Shown here: piece by piece, positions 9,043-17,789 of the stretch | Layout of the letters: the number at the start of each line of letters is the position of its first letter | Position numbering within the stretch: position 1 is the first letter of the stretch | DNA from: Candidatus Neomarinimicrobiota bacterium | GTDB taxonomy: Bacteria > Fidelibacterota > JAANXI01 | Direction of reading: 5' to 3' | DNA: 64,000 bases | Assembly (NCBI GenBank): GCA_021734025.1 | Contig: JAIPJS010000004.1 | Span: 310,001 to 374,000 of the forward strand | The notes under the pieces: generated by a model | Told to the model about the DNA's origin: nothing | Database searches by the model: none | The model's input: only the letters and a program-made list of their open reading frames with translations | Position numbers and translations under genes: made by a program

Positions 9043-10031
9043 TTATCATCCTCGTCCGGTAAGTATTCGTAATCCCAGTCCGATTTGGAGTCGAGTTCGT
9101 CCTCCTCCTGCTCCCATTGCTGCATTTTTCGCCGGTTCCGCCAGCGGACGGCCAGGTACGCCAGCAGCGCCAACGCCGGGAATATCAGCCAGAAAACTGT
9201 ATCAGAACTGAGCACGGTTAACCAGTTATAATTACCTTTTACCTGTTTTCTCCAATGCCACTCGAAATAGAATTGCGACACGCCCGCGATTTCCTCAAAC
9301 GCTCGTGCCCACGAAAGTTCCGGGTTTTCTTGCATGAAGTCAAATACCCGCGGGAGGGTGTTCGGAGGAAATTCCTGCCGGATAAACTGGACGGCGTCGT
9401 ACGATTGAATATATGCCAGCGATGCCTTCTGCGAGTGAAAACCCAACATCCCTTCGATCTGATCCAGGGGAATCAGCGCATCCCGGATGGCCGCCTGTGC
9501 CAGGGTATACATATCCCTGATAGAATGCTGATTCGCCACGCTCATGGCCAGGCCTTCGTTCAGCCACCGCGGCAGTCGATTGGGATTAATATGCTGTCCA
9601 ATGATGACATGCGCCACCTCGTGCTGAAGCGTGGCGTCGTAATCCCAGATGCTGGTACGTCCCAGCGATGGGGATTTCAGCACGATTCGTCCACTGGGAT
9701 AGGTGGTGGCACCCGCCGACCACTTCGGGAGGTTGCCGGCGTATTTCTTATATACGGCATCCGTCGGCGCGATAACCACCTCAAACGGCTTTCGCACGTC
9801 CAGTCCCAATATCTGGTCGATCCGTTCCAGACTCAGCGCCACCTTCTCCGCCGATGATTCGGCATGCCTTCTCTCGTCCGGCGCAAAGTAGATAGCCCCC
9901 CAATCCTTTTTGAGAGAATCCAGTGACTGGGCCCCAGCCGGTACACTCCATAACAGTGGAAGCACCATGAGGAGCAGGATTAATATGATTCGTCTTGGTT
10001 TCACTATTGAAGGTGTAGTTCCCCGTAGCAT
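9021..10031 (-). CDS. MA-clan (gluzincin-like) periplasmic metallopeptidase with C-terminal membrane anchor
   Basis: A 336-residue exported protein. Residues about 14-34 form a signal peptide ending VPAGAQ. The zinc site is explicit: HEVAHVIIGQH gives HExxH, and LPRWLNEGLAMSV downstream supplies the third ligand Glu, the pattern of peptidase MA / M1-like domains. One membrane helix follows near the C-terminus (VFWLIFPALALLAYLAV), then a charged cytoplasmic tail rich in Glu and Asp. The catalytic domain should therefore face the periplasm. The ATG at 10031 has no good ribosome site; a GTG at 10004 is an alternative. It overlaps the PorV-like gene by 22 bases, suggesting the pair works on the cell envelope together. 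Substrate unknown. Confidence 0.8.
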   Translation of the reverse strand: MLRGTTPSIVKPRRIILILLLMVLPLLWSVPAGAQSLDSLKKDWGAIYFAPDERRHAESSAEKVALSLERIDQILGLDVRKPFEVVIAPTDAVYKKYAGNLPKWSAGATTYPSGRIVLKSPSLGRTSIWDYDATLQHEVAHVIIGQHINPNRLPRWLNEGLAMSVANQHSIRDMYTLAQAAIRDALIPLDQIEGMLGFHSQKASLAYIQSYDAVQFIRQEFPPNTLPRVFDFMQENPELSWARAFEEIAGVSQFYFEWHWRKQVKGNYNWLTVLSSDTVFWLIFPALALLAYLAVRWRNRRKMQQWEQEEDELDSKSDWDYEYLPDEDDKWRGDIH

Positions 10032-10167
10032 TTCAGTTTTTATGTTTAACGCCTAGACGCAAAAACGAGTTTCTTATAATACAAGAGAGCCATTTTTCTT
10101 TCTGCATTAATAAAACCGATTAAGATTATGAAATGACACTACCCTTATACCCTTGTACCGGTTTTTT

Positions 10168-12624
10168 TCACAACATATCCCCGGGATCAATATCCAGGTT
10201 AATGCGATAGTTCCCTGAACTCGGATATTCCTTCATTGGCAACAGCGCAGTCCGCAATAGTTGCCGTAGCTTCGATCCCGTGGGATCCTCCTCTTTGCGG
10301 GATTTAATGGTCAGCCGCCAGTGATAGTTCCCCCGGATGCGCTCCATGGGCGCCGGCGCCGGGCCGAGAACCTGCATTTTTCCCTTCCCGGAAAAGAGGT
10401 TATGCCCAATCTTCGCTGCCAGTTCTTCCACCCGGTCCCGACGCGGACCGCGGACGGTGATATTCGCCAGCCGGCTGAACGGCGGGTAATCCAGCTCATT
10501 TCGATCTGATAATGTGCGATTATAGAACTGTCCGAATTCATTCTGTGTGGCGCACTTGATGGCATAATCATCAATGGCCGAGGTCTGGATTATCACCTCT
10601 CCCGGCTTCTCGGCGCGACCGCTGCGACCGCTCACCTGCGCCAGCAGCTGGAACGTTCGTTCCTGCGCCCGGAAATCCGGGAAGAAGAGACCGGTATCTG
10701 CGTTCAGCACGCCGACCAGCGTCACGTTCGGGAAGTCCAGTCCCTTGGCAATCATCTGGGTGCCCAGCAGGATGTCGTACTCATGCTGATCGAATGCATC
10801 CAGGATCTTTCGGTGGGAGCCGGATTGAGTCGTGGAATCCGCATCCATCCGGACAATCCGGGCATCCGGAAAGCGTTCATCCAGCAGCTCCTCTGCCCGC
10901 TGGGTGCCCATGCCGGTGTATTGAAGCTTGTCGCCCATACAATCGGGGCACTGAATCAGCGGCGCCATCTCTGCATCACAATAATGACACAGCAGATAAT
11001 TCCCGGTTTTGTGATAGGTCATGGAGATGTCGCACTTGGGGCACTCGGCATGCCAGCCGCAATCCATGCACTGGAGGATTGGTGCAAACCCCCTGCGGTT
11101 CTGCAATAAAATGATCTGTTCTTCCCTCTTTAGCCGCGCCTCGATTCCTTCCACTAAATCAACACTCAGAAAGTATGGGTACTCTGCGGTCTCCTCCCGC
11201 TCCTTCTTCATGTCCACTAACCGAATGGACGGGGGCACGGCGTCCGTATGCCTCTCCGGCAATTCCAGCATGGTATATTTATTCTGCACAGCGTTAAAGT
11301 AGGACTCCAGACTCGGTGTGGCCGTGCCAAGGATTACAACCGCATCGTTATTCCTGGCGCGTACCATAGCGGCATCTCTGGCGTGATATCGAGGATCGGG
11401 GTCAGACTGCTTGTACGAATTCTCCTGCTCCTCGTCGATAATAATGAGGCCGAGATTTTTTACAGGGGCAAAGATGGCGCTCCGGGCGCCAACGATGACG
11501 CCGTAATCCCCGGCGGCGATTTTCCGCCAGGTATAGGCGCGCTCGCCGGCGCTCATATTGCTGTGCCACAATGTGACCCGCTCGCCGAAATGGCCACGAA
11601 AACGTCTGGCCGTTTGCGGAGTTAAGGCAATTTCGGGCACCAACATTATCACCTGTTGTCCTTTTTCCAGGACTTCATCCGCCGCCCGAAGATAGATCTC
11701 AGTCTTTCCACTGCCGGTGACGCCATATAACAGGTATGGATGAAATTCCTCTGAACCGACTCCCTCCAACACAGCATCGATAGCCGCCTGCTGGTCCGTG
11801 GTATATTTTACCTCTTTCTTGATTGGCTCGCCGTAGACCTGCAGTGGATCCTGTACTACCGGCTTTTCCTGCACCTGGACTAACGATTTCTCTTCCAGGC
11901 TTCGGAGACTGCTATACCCGGTATCCGCCAGCTGCACCGCCTGCGCTGCCGGAAGCCAGTCAGTATGATTTCGAAGCTCCTTGAGTAGACGCTTCTGTGC
12001 GACAGCCCGGCCATCCAGATCGTCCAGAAAGGCATCGAAGTTGTCACGGACAGTGCGTTCCAGCTTGACGGTCTGGACTTTTCGCCCCGCCGGCGGCTGG
12101 TACTGAATTTCCCTGACAATATATTCTTCCTCCAACAGGGTCCGGAGTTCCCCCTGAGTGAGATCAGTTTGCTCCAAAAACGTGGATTCCCGGACATCCT
12201 GTTCCCTGGGAATGTTGAGCAGACCGGGGAAATCTCCGTTACTCTCCAGCTTTTCATCGGATATCAATCGTTTATAAGTTACCGACTTCCGCACCTGTAT
12301 TTCCGAGGGTAGTGCGGTGTGCAACACCTTCCCGAACGGTGTAAGATAGTAAGTGCTGATCCATTTCAGGAGTTTGACCAACTCCTCGGTAAAGAGCGGT
12401 TCATCGTCGATAATTTTGATTATTGGCTTCAGCTTTTTGCGGATATTCTCCCCGATCTCCGGATCGATCTCGACGATATATCCCTGGGATTTCCGCCGGC
12501 CCAGCGGCGCAATGACCCGTGAGCCGATCTCAATCTGCCGGGAATATTGGTCGGGCACCAGATAGCTGAACGTCTGATGCGTACCGATGGGAAACGCAAT
12601 ATTTACGATAGTTTCGTTACTCAT
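10168..12624 (-). CDS. priA: Primosomal protein N', replication restart helicase
   Basis: PriA is a 3'-5' DNA helicase that recognises stalled forks and reloads the replisome. At 818 residues it has the complete layout: an N-terminal 3'-end-binding domain (start NIAFPIGTHQTFSYLVPDQ), Walker A in GVTGSGKTEIYLRAAD, a DEEQ box in IIIDEEQENSYKQSD, and motif VILGTATPSLES. It then has a cysteine-rich insert of CxxC pairs (CMDCGWHAECPKC, LCHYCD, CPDCMGD) that binds two zincs, followed by the second helicase domain (GTQMIAKGLDFPNVTLVGVL, AQVSGRSGRAEKPGEVIIQT). No helicase motif is missing. It stands alone on this strand, separated from plsY by a terminal-inverted-repeat element. Confidence 0.96.
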   Translation of the reverse strand: MSNETIVNIAFPIGTHQTFSYLVPDQYSRQIEIGSRVIAPLGRRKSQGYIVEIDPEIGENIRKKLKPIIKIIDDEPLFTEELVKLLKWISTYYLTPFGKVLHTALPSEIQVRKSVTYKRLISDEKLESNGDFPGLLNIPREQDVRESTFLEQTDLTQGELRTLLEEEYIVREIQYQPPAGRKVQTVKLERTVRDNFDAFLDDLDGRAVAQKRLLKELRNHTDWLPAAQAVQLADTGYSSLRSLEEKSLVQVQEKPVVQDPLQVYGEPIKKEVKYTTDQQAAIDAVLEGVGSEEFHPYLLYGVTGSGKTEIYLRAADEVLEKGQQVIMLVPEIALTPQTARRFRGHFGERVTLWHSNMSAGERAYTWRKIAAGDYGVIVGARSAIFAPVKNLGLIIIDEEQENSYKQSDPDPRYHARDAAMVRARNNDAVVILGTATPSLESYFNAVQNKYTMLELPERHTDAVPPSIRLVDMKKEREETAEYPYFLSVDLVEGIEARLKREEQIILLQNRRGFAPILQCMDCGWHAECPKCDISMTYHKTGNYLLCHYCDAEMAPLIQCPDCMGDKLQYTGMGTQRAEELLDERFPDARIVRMDADSTTQSGSHRKILDAFDQHEYDILLGTQMIAKGLDFPNVTLVGVLNADTGLFFPDFRAQERTFQLLAQVSGRSGRAEKPGEVIIQTSAIDDYAIKCATQNEFGQFYNRTLSDRNELDYPPFSRLANITVRGPRRDRVEELAAKIGHNLFSGKGKMQVLGPAPAPMERIRGNYHWRLTIKSRKEEDPTGSKLRQLLRTALLPMKEYPSSGNYRINLDIDPGDML

Positions 12625-12680
12625 GGAAAATCAAATTAGGCGATGGATGGATTGAAAACAAGCCGGAAACGATATTACAA

Positions 12681-12918
12681 ATAGCACGCAGATGATGCAG
12701 AAACACCAAATAACCGCTGATTAAAAAACGACCAAACGCCAGAAAGCCACGAAGAGGTGCGAATGACCGCTAATAAAACGAATTTGAAACAATTATTATA
12801 TTAGTTGGTTTTTTCTTTATTCGCGGTTTTTCGCGTGGCTTCGCGGCTAAATTATTTGTTTATATTATTTGTTGCTAATCTGTGTTAATCCGTTGTTTCT
12901 GCATCATCTGCGTGCTAT
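12681..12918. mobile_element. MITE-like 238-bp element with perfect 25-bp terminal inverted repeats
   Basis: The first 25 bases (12681-12705, beginning ATAGCACGCAGATGATG) are the exact reverse complement of the last 25 (12894-12918). Inner parts also pair imperfectly, for example ACGAAG/GCGAA-type runs on the left with CTTCGCGGCT on the right. It carries no gene. The right end supplies the TAG stop codon of plsY. A related element lies at 41506-41729, and the same end sequence caps mosaic repeats at 22967, 48196 and 49264. Confidence 0.75.
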
Positions 12919-13559
12919 TTATTTTCTGAAAAGAGACGGATTTTCTCAAACCGGTTTTCGGTCCCCTTGATCAGACGTTTAATGTTTGCCCGGTGGGTAA
13001 AATAAATCAGGATGACTACAGGGATTGAAAAGTAAAAGAGCGTCGGACTCACCAGCCGCCAGCCGGTGGCGTCCATAATCCAGAGGACGATGGGCAATGC
13101 CAACGCTGCAGAAAGGGAGCCTAAGGAAACGTAGCCGGAGAGCATGATAACAATTCCAAAGACGCCGATACAGATGAGCGTTGCGACTGGATAGAGCGCC
13201 AACAGCATACCTGCCGCCGTGCCTACGCCTTTGCCACCGTTGAAACGGGCGAAGATCGTCCAGATGTGCCCGATGACGGCGGCGCACCCGGCCATCAACT
13301 GGATGGCTTCGTATGAGAACAGATCCGGTGCCGGCAACTGAGAAACAAAAAGCGTGGCTACAACGCCTTTTCCCAGGTCAGCCAGCATCACGAACAGGCC
13401 CGCCTTCCATCCGAAGGTCCGCCAGGCGTTGGTCCCGCCGGCGTTTCCGGAGCCGTAATTCCGGACATCCTTGCCGAATACGACTTTTCCCACGATGATA
13501 CTGGTGGGAATGGAGCCGACCAGATAGCTCAGAACGATTATAAGGACGATTTGTATCAT
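12915..13559 (-). CDS. plsY: Glycerol-3-phosphate acyltransferase (acyl-phosphate dependent)
   Basis: An inner-membrane enzyme that transfers the acyl group of acyl phosphate to glycerol 3-phosphate, the first step of phospholipid synthesis in most bacteria. The 214-residue protein has five or so membrane helices and the conserved PlsY motifs: GSGNAGGTNAWRTFG (residues about 37-51), ARFNGGKGVGTAAGMLLA in the middle, and a C-terminal HRANIKRL. Its stop codon TAG falls inside the terminal repeat of the neighbouring MITE-like element, so insertion may have altered the last residues slightly. The acyl-chain supply enzyme (DAK2-DegV fusion) is about 0.3 kb upstream on the same strand, fitting a fatty-acid uptake route. 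Confidence 0.95.
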   Translation of the reverse strand: MIQIVLIIVLSYLVGSIPTSIIVGKVVFGKDVRNYGSGNAGGTNAWRTFGWKAGLFVMLADLGKGVVATLFVSQLPAPDLFSYEAIQLMAGCAAVIGHIWTIFARFNGGKGVGTAAGMLLALYPVATLICIGVFGIVIMLSGYVSLGSLSAALALPIVLWIMDATGWRLVSPTLFYFSIPVVILIYFTHRANIKRLIKGTENRFEKIRLFSENK

Positions 13560-13647
13560 GATTTGCTATTCAACTATAAATTAACGAATTGGTTTGAGTT
13601 CACCCGTTACTGGAAATTGTTGGGTTTTTATTATTTCATCTTCAATT

Positions 13648-13770
13648 ACACAACTCCATCCCTCTGGCTCCCTTCCTCTTCGGAAGAGGAAGGGAGAACT
13701 GGGTAACCAACGTATAGCTGCGTCTCTCCCTCTCTTTAGAAGAGAGGGAGAACAAGTGGGTGAGTTGTGT
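13648..13770. repeat. Double-hairpin repeat with ACACAACTC ends, copy 1
   Basis: The imperfect ends ACACAACTC (13648-13656) and GAGTTGTGT (13762-13770) are inverted repeats. Inside are two strong hairpins, one around TTCCTCTTCGGAAGAGGAA and one around CTCTCTTTAGAAGAGAG. The same element occurs in the opposite orientation at 43161-43306. The rest of the gap 13560-13867 holds no visible gene. Confidence 0.7.
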
Positions 13771-13867
13771 CTGCGACAACACATCTCTCTCTTTTGCTTT
13801 TGCTGTCTCCCCTATTCCAAAACCTGCATAAGATTAATATACATAGGATCCGCTTGGGACAACAAAC

Positions 13868-15673
13868 TCACTCTGCTCCAGCAGGTTCAATGTAGGCAAT
13901 AGCTACTACCCCGAATCCGGCGTGAGCAGCCAATACCGGCGACGCATCCTGGATGAAGATATCGTGGTTCAGGGTAAATTCATTTTCGATCCGTTCCGCG
14001 AAGGATTTTGCATCATCCATGGCATCTACATGGGCGATGGCAAAATCGAGAGGGACGGAGGAGTCGAGCCGTTCCTGCAGAAGTTTAAAAATCTTCTTCT
14101 TACCGCCTTCCACGCCGAATACCGTGCCAAACTGCTCCGCTTTGCCGTCTTCATCAATTCTAATCACCGGCTTCAGGTTCAGCAGATTGGCGATCAGGCC
14201 TTTCATCTTGCTCACCCGGCCGCCACGGATTAACGATTCCAGAGATGGCACAGCCACCAGCAGTTTCGTCCGCGGTACCAGGGATTTTGCCAGAGATGTA
14301 GCTTCCTCGATGGATGCCCCATCCTCAATAGCCTCGGCGACTTTTCGGACAATGAGTGCAGCTCCGACTGTCAGGTTTTTGGTATCGATGATCTCGATAT
14401 TGGCGTCGAATTCGCCGTTCCGGACTGCCGTCATCGCGGACTGATAGGTTCCGCTCAGTCCGCCGGACAGGCTCAAGCACAACACGTTGTCATAATGTGA
14501 GCTAAGAAACTCGAATTTGTTCAGGAAATCGGCCGGGGTCGGCTGGGAAGTCGAGGGATGGGTATCCGGATTATTCCGCATCATCTGGTAGAAATCATCC
14601 GGTGTGAGTGAGAGTTTATCCACATACGTTTTATCACCGAAAAGAACACGAAGCGGTACCATTTGAATGTTAAACCGTTCCACTAAATCTCTGGGCATAT
14701 CGCATGCGGTATCCACAACAAGCGCTATATCACCATGTTTGGTGTGGGCCGAACGGAACTGATCCCGCATATCGTCGGCTTTTTCTCCGGTGATTTTCCC
14801 CCACTTTTCCGCAATGCGGAAGACCTGTCTGGGATCGTTCGTGTGGACATGGACTTTCGTCTTTGTTCTTGAACCGGCGATAATCAGCGAATCCCCCATA
14901 TCGGACAGCGCGGATCGCAAATCCTTGTGGTCGATGTCAGTCCCTTCAATAATGCATTCGGTACAGAACTGAAATGCTATCTCTCCCATTTCATCAGTAA
15001 TGTTCGGCCCGGTCTCCTGAATCTCCACCTGGAGCTGCTTGAGTTCACGGATTTTTCCGCGCTTAATAAAATTCGCCATGCCTTCCAGCAAATCTACGAA
15101 GCCCCGGGCGCCGGCATCGACCACGCCAGCCTGCTTCAGTACATGCAGATGATCGGGTGTATGGGAAAGGGAATCCTTGGCTGCGCCAATGGATTCCCGG
15201 AGGACCTCCACAAAATCGTCGGTGTGCTGGGCTTTTTCATGGACATGGTGCGCCCACTCCCGAATGACCGTCAGAATCGTCCCCTCTCTGGGATTGGAAA
15301 TAGCATCGTATGCATAATCAACGGCGTTACTGACTGCGGCGCCAAACGACTTTGTGCTGACGGTGATATTATCGGAGAATTCTTCGGCCAAACCGTGGAG
15401 AAACTGCGCCAGGATTGCTCCACTGTTGCCCCGGGCACCCATCAACGCGGCATCGGCTGCCACCCGACTGATTTTATCCACGGAATGATCCATACAGGTG
15501 ACCAGTCCGTTCATCATGTTTTGGAGTGTGCTGGCCATATTGGTGCCGGTGTCACTGTCCGCCACCGGAAATACGTTAATTTTGTTCAAATATTCCCGAT
15601 TACTGATCACACTATTGGAGCCGGCAATGATTGCACGCTTCAGCCGTATACCGTTTAAATACCGTATCTGCAT
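13868..15673 (-). CDS. Fused fatty acid kinase: DAK2 (FakA-like) plus DegV (FakB-like)
   Basis: A 601-residue cytoplasmic fusion. The N-terminal part (about 1-200) is a DAK2/DhaL ATP-binding domain with the Mg-binding aspartates in VFPVADSDTGTNM (34-46) and the MGARGNSGAILAQFLHG loop. A middle segment (about 215-305) resembles the FakA linker domain. Residues about 315-600 are a full DegV fatty-acid-binding domain: VDTACDMP, the STSQPTPADF motif, LSGGLSGTYQSA, and LESLIRGGRVSKMKGLIANL. In Firmicutes FakA and FakB are separate proteins that together make acyl phosphate for PlsX/PlsY. Here both are in one chain next to plsY, which strongly suggests the same reaction. The start has a GGGGAG site about 13 bases upstream. 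Confidence 0.88.
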   Translation of the reverse strand: MQIRYLNGIRLKRAIIAGSNSVISNREYLNKINVFPVADSDTGTNMASTLQNMMNGLVTCMDHSVDKISRVAADAALMGARGNSGAILAQFLHGLAEEFSDNITVSTKSFGAAVSNAVDYAYDAISNPREGTILTVIREWAHHVHEKAQHTDDFVEVLRESIGAAKDSLSHTPDHLHVLKQAGVVDAGARGFVDLLEGMANFIKRGKIRELKQLQVEIQETGPNITDEMGEIAFQFCTECIIEGTDIDHKDLRSALSDMGDSLIIAGSRTKTKVHVHTNDPRQVFRIAEKWGKITGEKADDMRDQFRSAHTKHGDIALVVDTACDMPRDLVERFNIQMVPLRVLFGDKTYVDKLSLTPDDFYQMMRNNPDTHPSTSQPTPADFLNKFEFLSSHYDNVLCLSLSGGLSGTYQSAMTAVRNGEFDANIEIIDTKNLTVGAALIVRKVAEAIEDGASIEEATSLAKSLVPRTKLLVAVPSLESLIRGGRVSKMKGLIANLLNLKPVIRIDEDGKAEQFGTVFGVEGGKKKIFKLLQERLDSSVPLDFAIAHVDAMDDAKSFAERIENEFTLNHDIFIQDASPVLAAHAGFGVVAIAYIEPAGAE

Positions 15674-15810
15674 ACCGTTAGGTTTCTCCCCTACATTACA
15701 AATCTTAAAAGATTAAAGACGGGGGTATATAATGTCAAGTGGATTTGGATGAAATCCCCCTCCGTTGCGGCTGTTCGCCGTAGGTTTTTACAAAAGAAGA
15801 CCGGGTAAAT

Positions 15811-17424
15811 CTATGTGGGTTTCCCCGGGGCGTTTGTGGTCAGATTTTGTCCCGTTTTTTCTTCAGGCTGATCCGCATTTTGCCCCGGGATATCCTGAGT
15901 AAAATAATGCCGGATTGTATTGGCATAATATTCCAGAAACGGTCGTTTCTCCGGAACGATGAGAATTTTCTCTTGATTCACCTTGATAATATTCCGCCGG
16001 GTCAACAGCTCAACCGCCAGCTGGAGTGTCTTTTCCGCAACATCCCCGCGAAGCAGATCCTCCTCAAACTGCACCAATTCCCGCTTCCGGAACCATTTTT
16101 CCGTTTCCAGGCGGTGCTGACTCTTGATCTGGTGTTCGTAATCTTCCCCCATGATGAGCTGAGCTCCCTTTGCTTCCAGGTGCTCCAAGTTGGTGTTCAG
16201 CAATTCGATGCATTCCTGCTTGGAAATAGCCGTACCCTCAACCTGTAGCAGCGTTTTGGATACTACCGCAACCGGTGTAACCGGTACCACCCCACTGATT
16301 TTGTCCAACAGGCGATTCGCAACATCCTTTAACATGCGGCGGCGCTCCGCATATTCATTCCGCGCCTCGAATTCCGGTACATTCAATAGATCATTGAGTT
16401 TCACCGGGGAGCCGAACTTGATGCTGGCGTATCCGTGTTCCTTCAGTCGGCCGGTGATAGCGCGGAAGGAATTCACGATTATCAGGTAGGGCGATTTGAT
16501 CAGAATCCGGATGAGCGACATCAGGTGATCGCCCATTGTCATGGTTTGCTTGCCCTCTTTCCACTCGCTGATCAGAGTCTTATCCTCCAGGATCCAGTCG
16601 TAATTAATACCTACCGGGACGAACACCACATTTTCCGCGTCGGACTCGTTTGCGGTCTCATTCAGAATATAGTCAAGCAAACCGGTTTTGGGGGGGCGGA
16701 ATCTCCCATCTCTGGACAGACCACCTTCCAGAAAGATCCCCTGGGTCACCTTATTCCGGCTGATAAGCTGTACATATTTTCGCAAGATGATATGGTAGAG
16801 TGGATCCCGATAATTTCTGCGGATAAAGTAGGCCCCGAATGACTTGAAAATGTATTCCAGCGGGAATACCCGGGCCCACTCACCGACGGCATAGCTCACC
16901 GAAATGTTTTCCATCAGCATGAACGCCACCACGATGTAATCGATGTTACTCCGGTGGTTCATCACATAGATAACCAGGGAATCCTCGGAGAGCTCCTTGA
17001 TTTCGTCCTTGGCCTCCTCATCGATGACGACTTCATACAGAAATTTCAGGAGAAAGTTGGCGATACTATAGCCAAACTTGTAATACGAAAGCAGATTGAA
17101 GGTCGGCACGATTTCGTCAATATACTGTTCGGCGATTTCCCGGGCTTCCTCGTACGGGATATCCTTTTTCCGGGATTCCTCCAGGATTTCTGTGCTGACT
17201 TCCCGGTCGTGGAGCAACTGATCTTTAATGATGAGTTTATTAGTGAGTTTATACTGATCGAATCGGACTCCGTGTTTCCGCAGAAAACTCGTGACCGATC
17301 GCATGAACCGGCGCTTGAAGAAGGAGACTACGCCCCAGCGGAGCAGCTCGTAGGTCACGATGATCAGCAGAAAAAAGGCGATCCACTGAATTAGCGAAAA
17401 GGTGATTGATATCGCTGTGCCCAT
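15811..17424 (-). CDS. PlsB-like glycerol-3-phosphate / lysophosphatidate acyltransferase
   Basis: A 537-residue protein with an N-terminal membrane helix (residues 9-28) and a glycerolipid acyltransferase core: NHRSNID (156-162) is the catalytic HX4D box, GAYFIRRNYRDPLY the second block, IFLEGGLSRDGRFRPPKTG (230-248) the third, and VFVPVGINYDWI the fourth. The order and spacing are closer to PlsB-type G3P acyltransferases than to the short PlsC family, although it is shorter than E. coli PlsB (about 800). The C-terminal 170 residues lack motifs I recognise. It is upstream of the fused fatty-acid kinase and plsY on the same strand. If truly PlsB-like, the organism has two routes for the first acylation. 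Confidence 0.8.
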   Translation of the reverse strand: MGTAISITFSLIQWIAFFLLIIVTYELLRWGVVSFFKRRFMRSVTSFLRKHGVRFDQYKLTNKLIIKDQLLHDREVSTEILEESRKKDIPYEEAREIAEQYIDEIVPTFNLLSYYKFGYSIANFLLKFLYEVVIDEEAKDEIKELSEDSLVIYVMNHRSNIDYIVVAFMLMENISVSYAVGEWARVFPLEYIFKSFGAYFIRRNYRDPLYHIILRKYVQLISRNKVTQGIFLEGGLSRDGRFRPPKTGLLDYILNETANESDAENVVFVPVGINYDWILEDKTLISEWKEGKQTMTMGDHLMSLIRILIKSPYLIIVNSFRAITGRLKEHGYASIKFGSPVKLNDLLNVPEFEARNEYAERRRMLKDVANRLLDKISGVVPVTPVAVVSKTLLQVEGTAISKQECIELLNTNLEHLEAKGAQLIMGEDYEHQIKSQHRLETEKWFRKRELVQFEEDLLRGDVAEKTLQLAVELLTRRNIIKVNQEKILIVPEKRPFLEYYANTIRHYFTQDIPGQNADQPEEKTGQNLTTNAPGKPT

Positions 17425-17539
17425 ACTGTCCGATCGTCAGGGGTTATAACAGATGATTTCTCGTCCGGTGAAATTGTAGAGAAAAAGCCTGTGAAACGCA
17501 AAAGAAAAGGGTATAGAAATAATACGCCCCAGTAGGTGC

Positions 17540-17787
17540 TCCTCCCGGAGCAGATTGAGCAGATGACTGCAGATTAAATACCGCAAAGCTGCAAAGATTG
17601 ACAGACGAAACACTGAAAAACACCGAAGACACTGAAATGAATACAACCAACAACTCCCGCTAAAGCGGGTACTACCAACACGAAAGTCACAATAGAAGCA
17701 GGACAGAAGAGACTTGACGCATGACGATTTTAACCATAACACGGTTTTTAACTCGAACACCTGAACACTCAAACACTTTAACACAGC
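17540..17787. repeat. Mosaic intergenic repeat (modules A-B-C-D-E-F)
   Basis: An ordered array of short modules: A (CAGATTGAGCAGATGACTGC), B (CGCAAAGCTGCAAAGA), C (AACACTGAAAAACACCGAAG plus ACACTGAAA), D with a hairpin CCCGCTAAAGCGGG, E (GACTTGACGCATGACG...TTTTAACCATAACAC) and F, degenerate AACAC units ending at the stop codon of the porin gene. The array at 22965-23265 has the same modules in the same order. Short open frames here are translations of the repeat and not genes. Confidence 0.75.
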
Positions 17788-17789
17788 TG

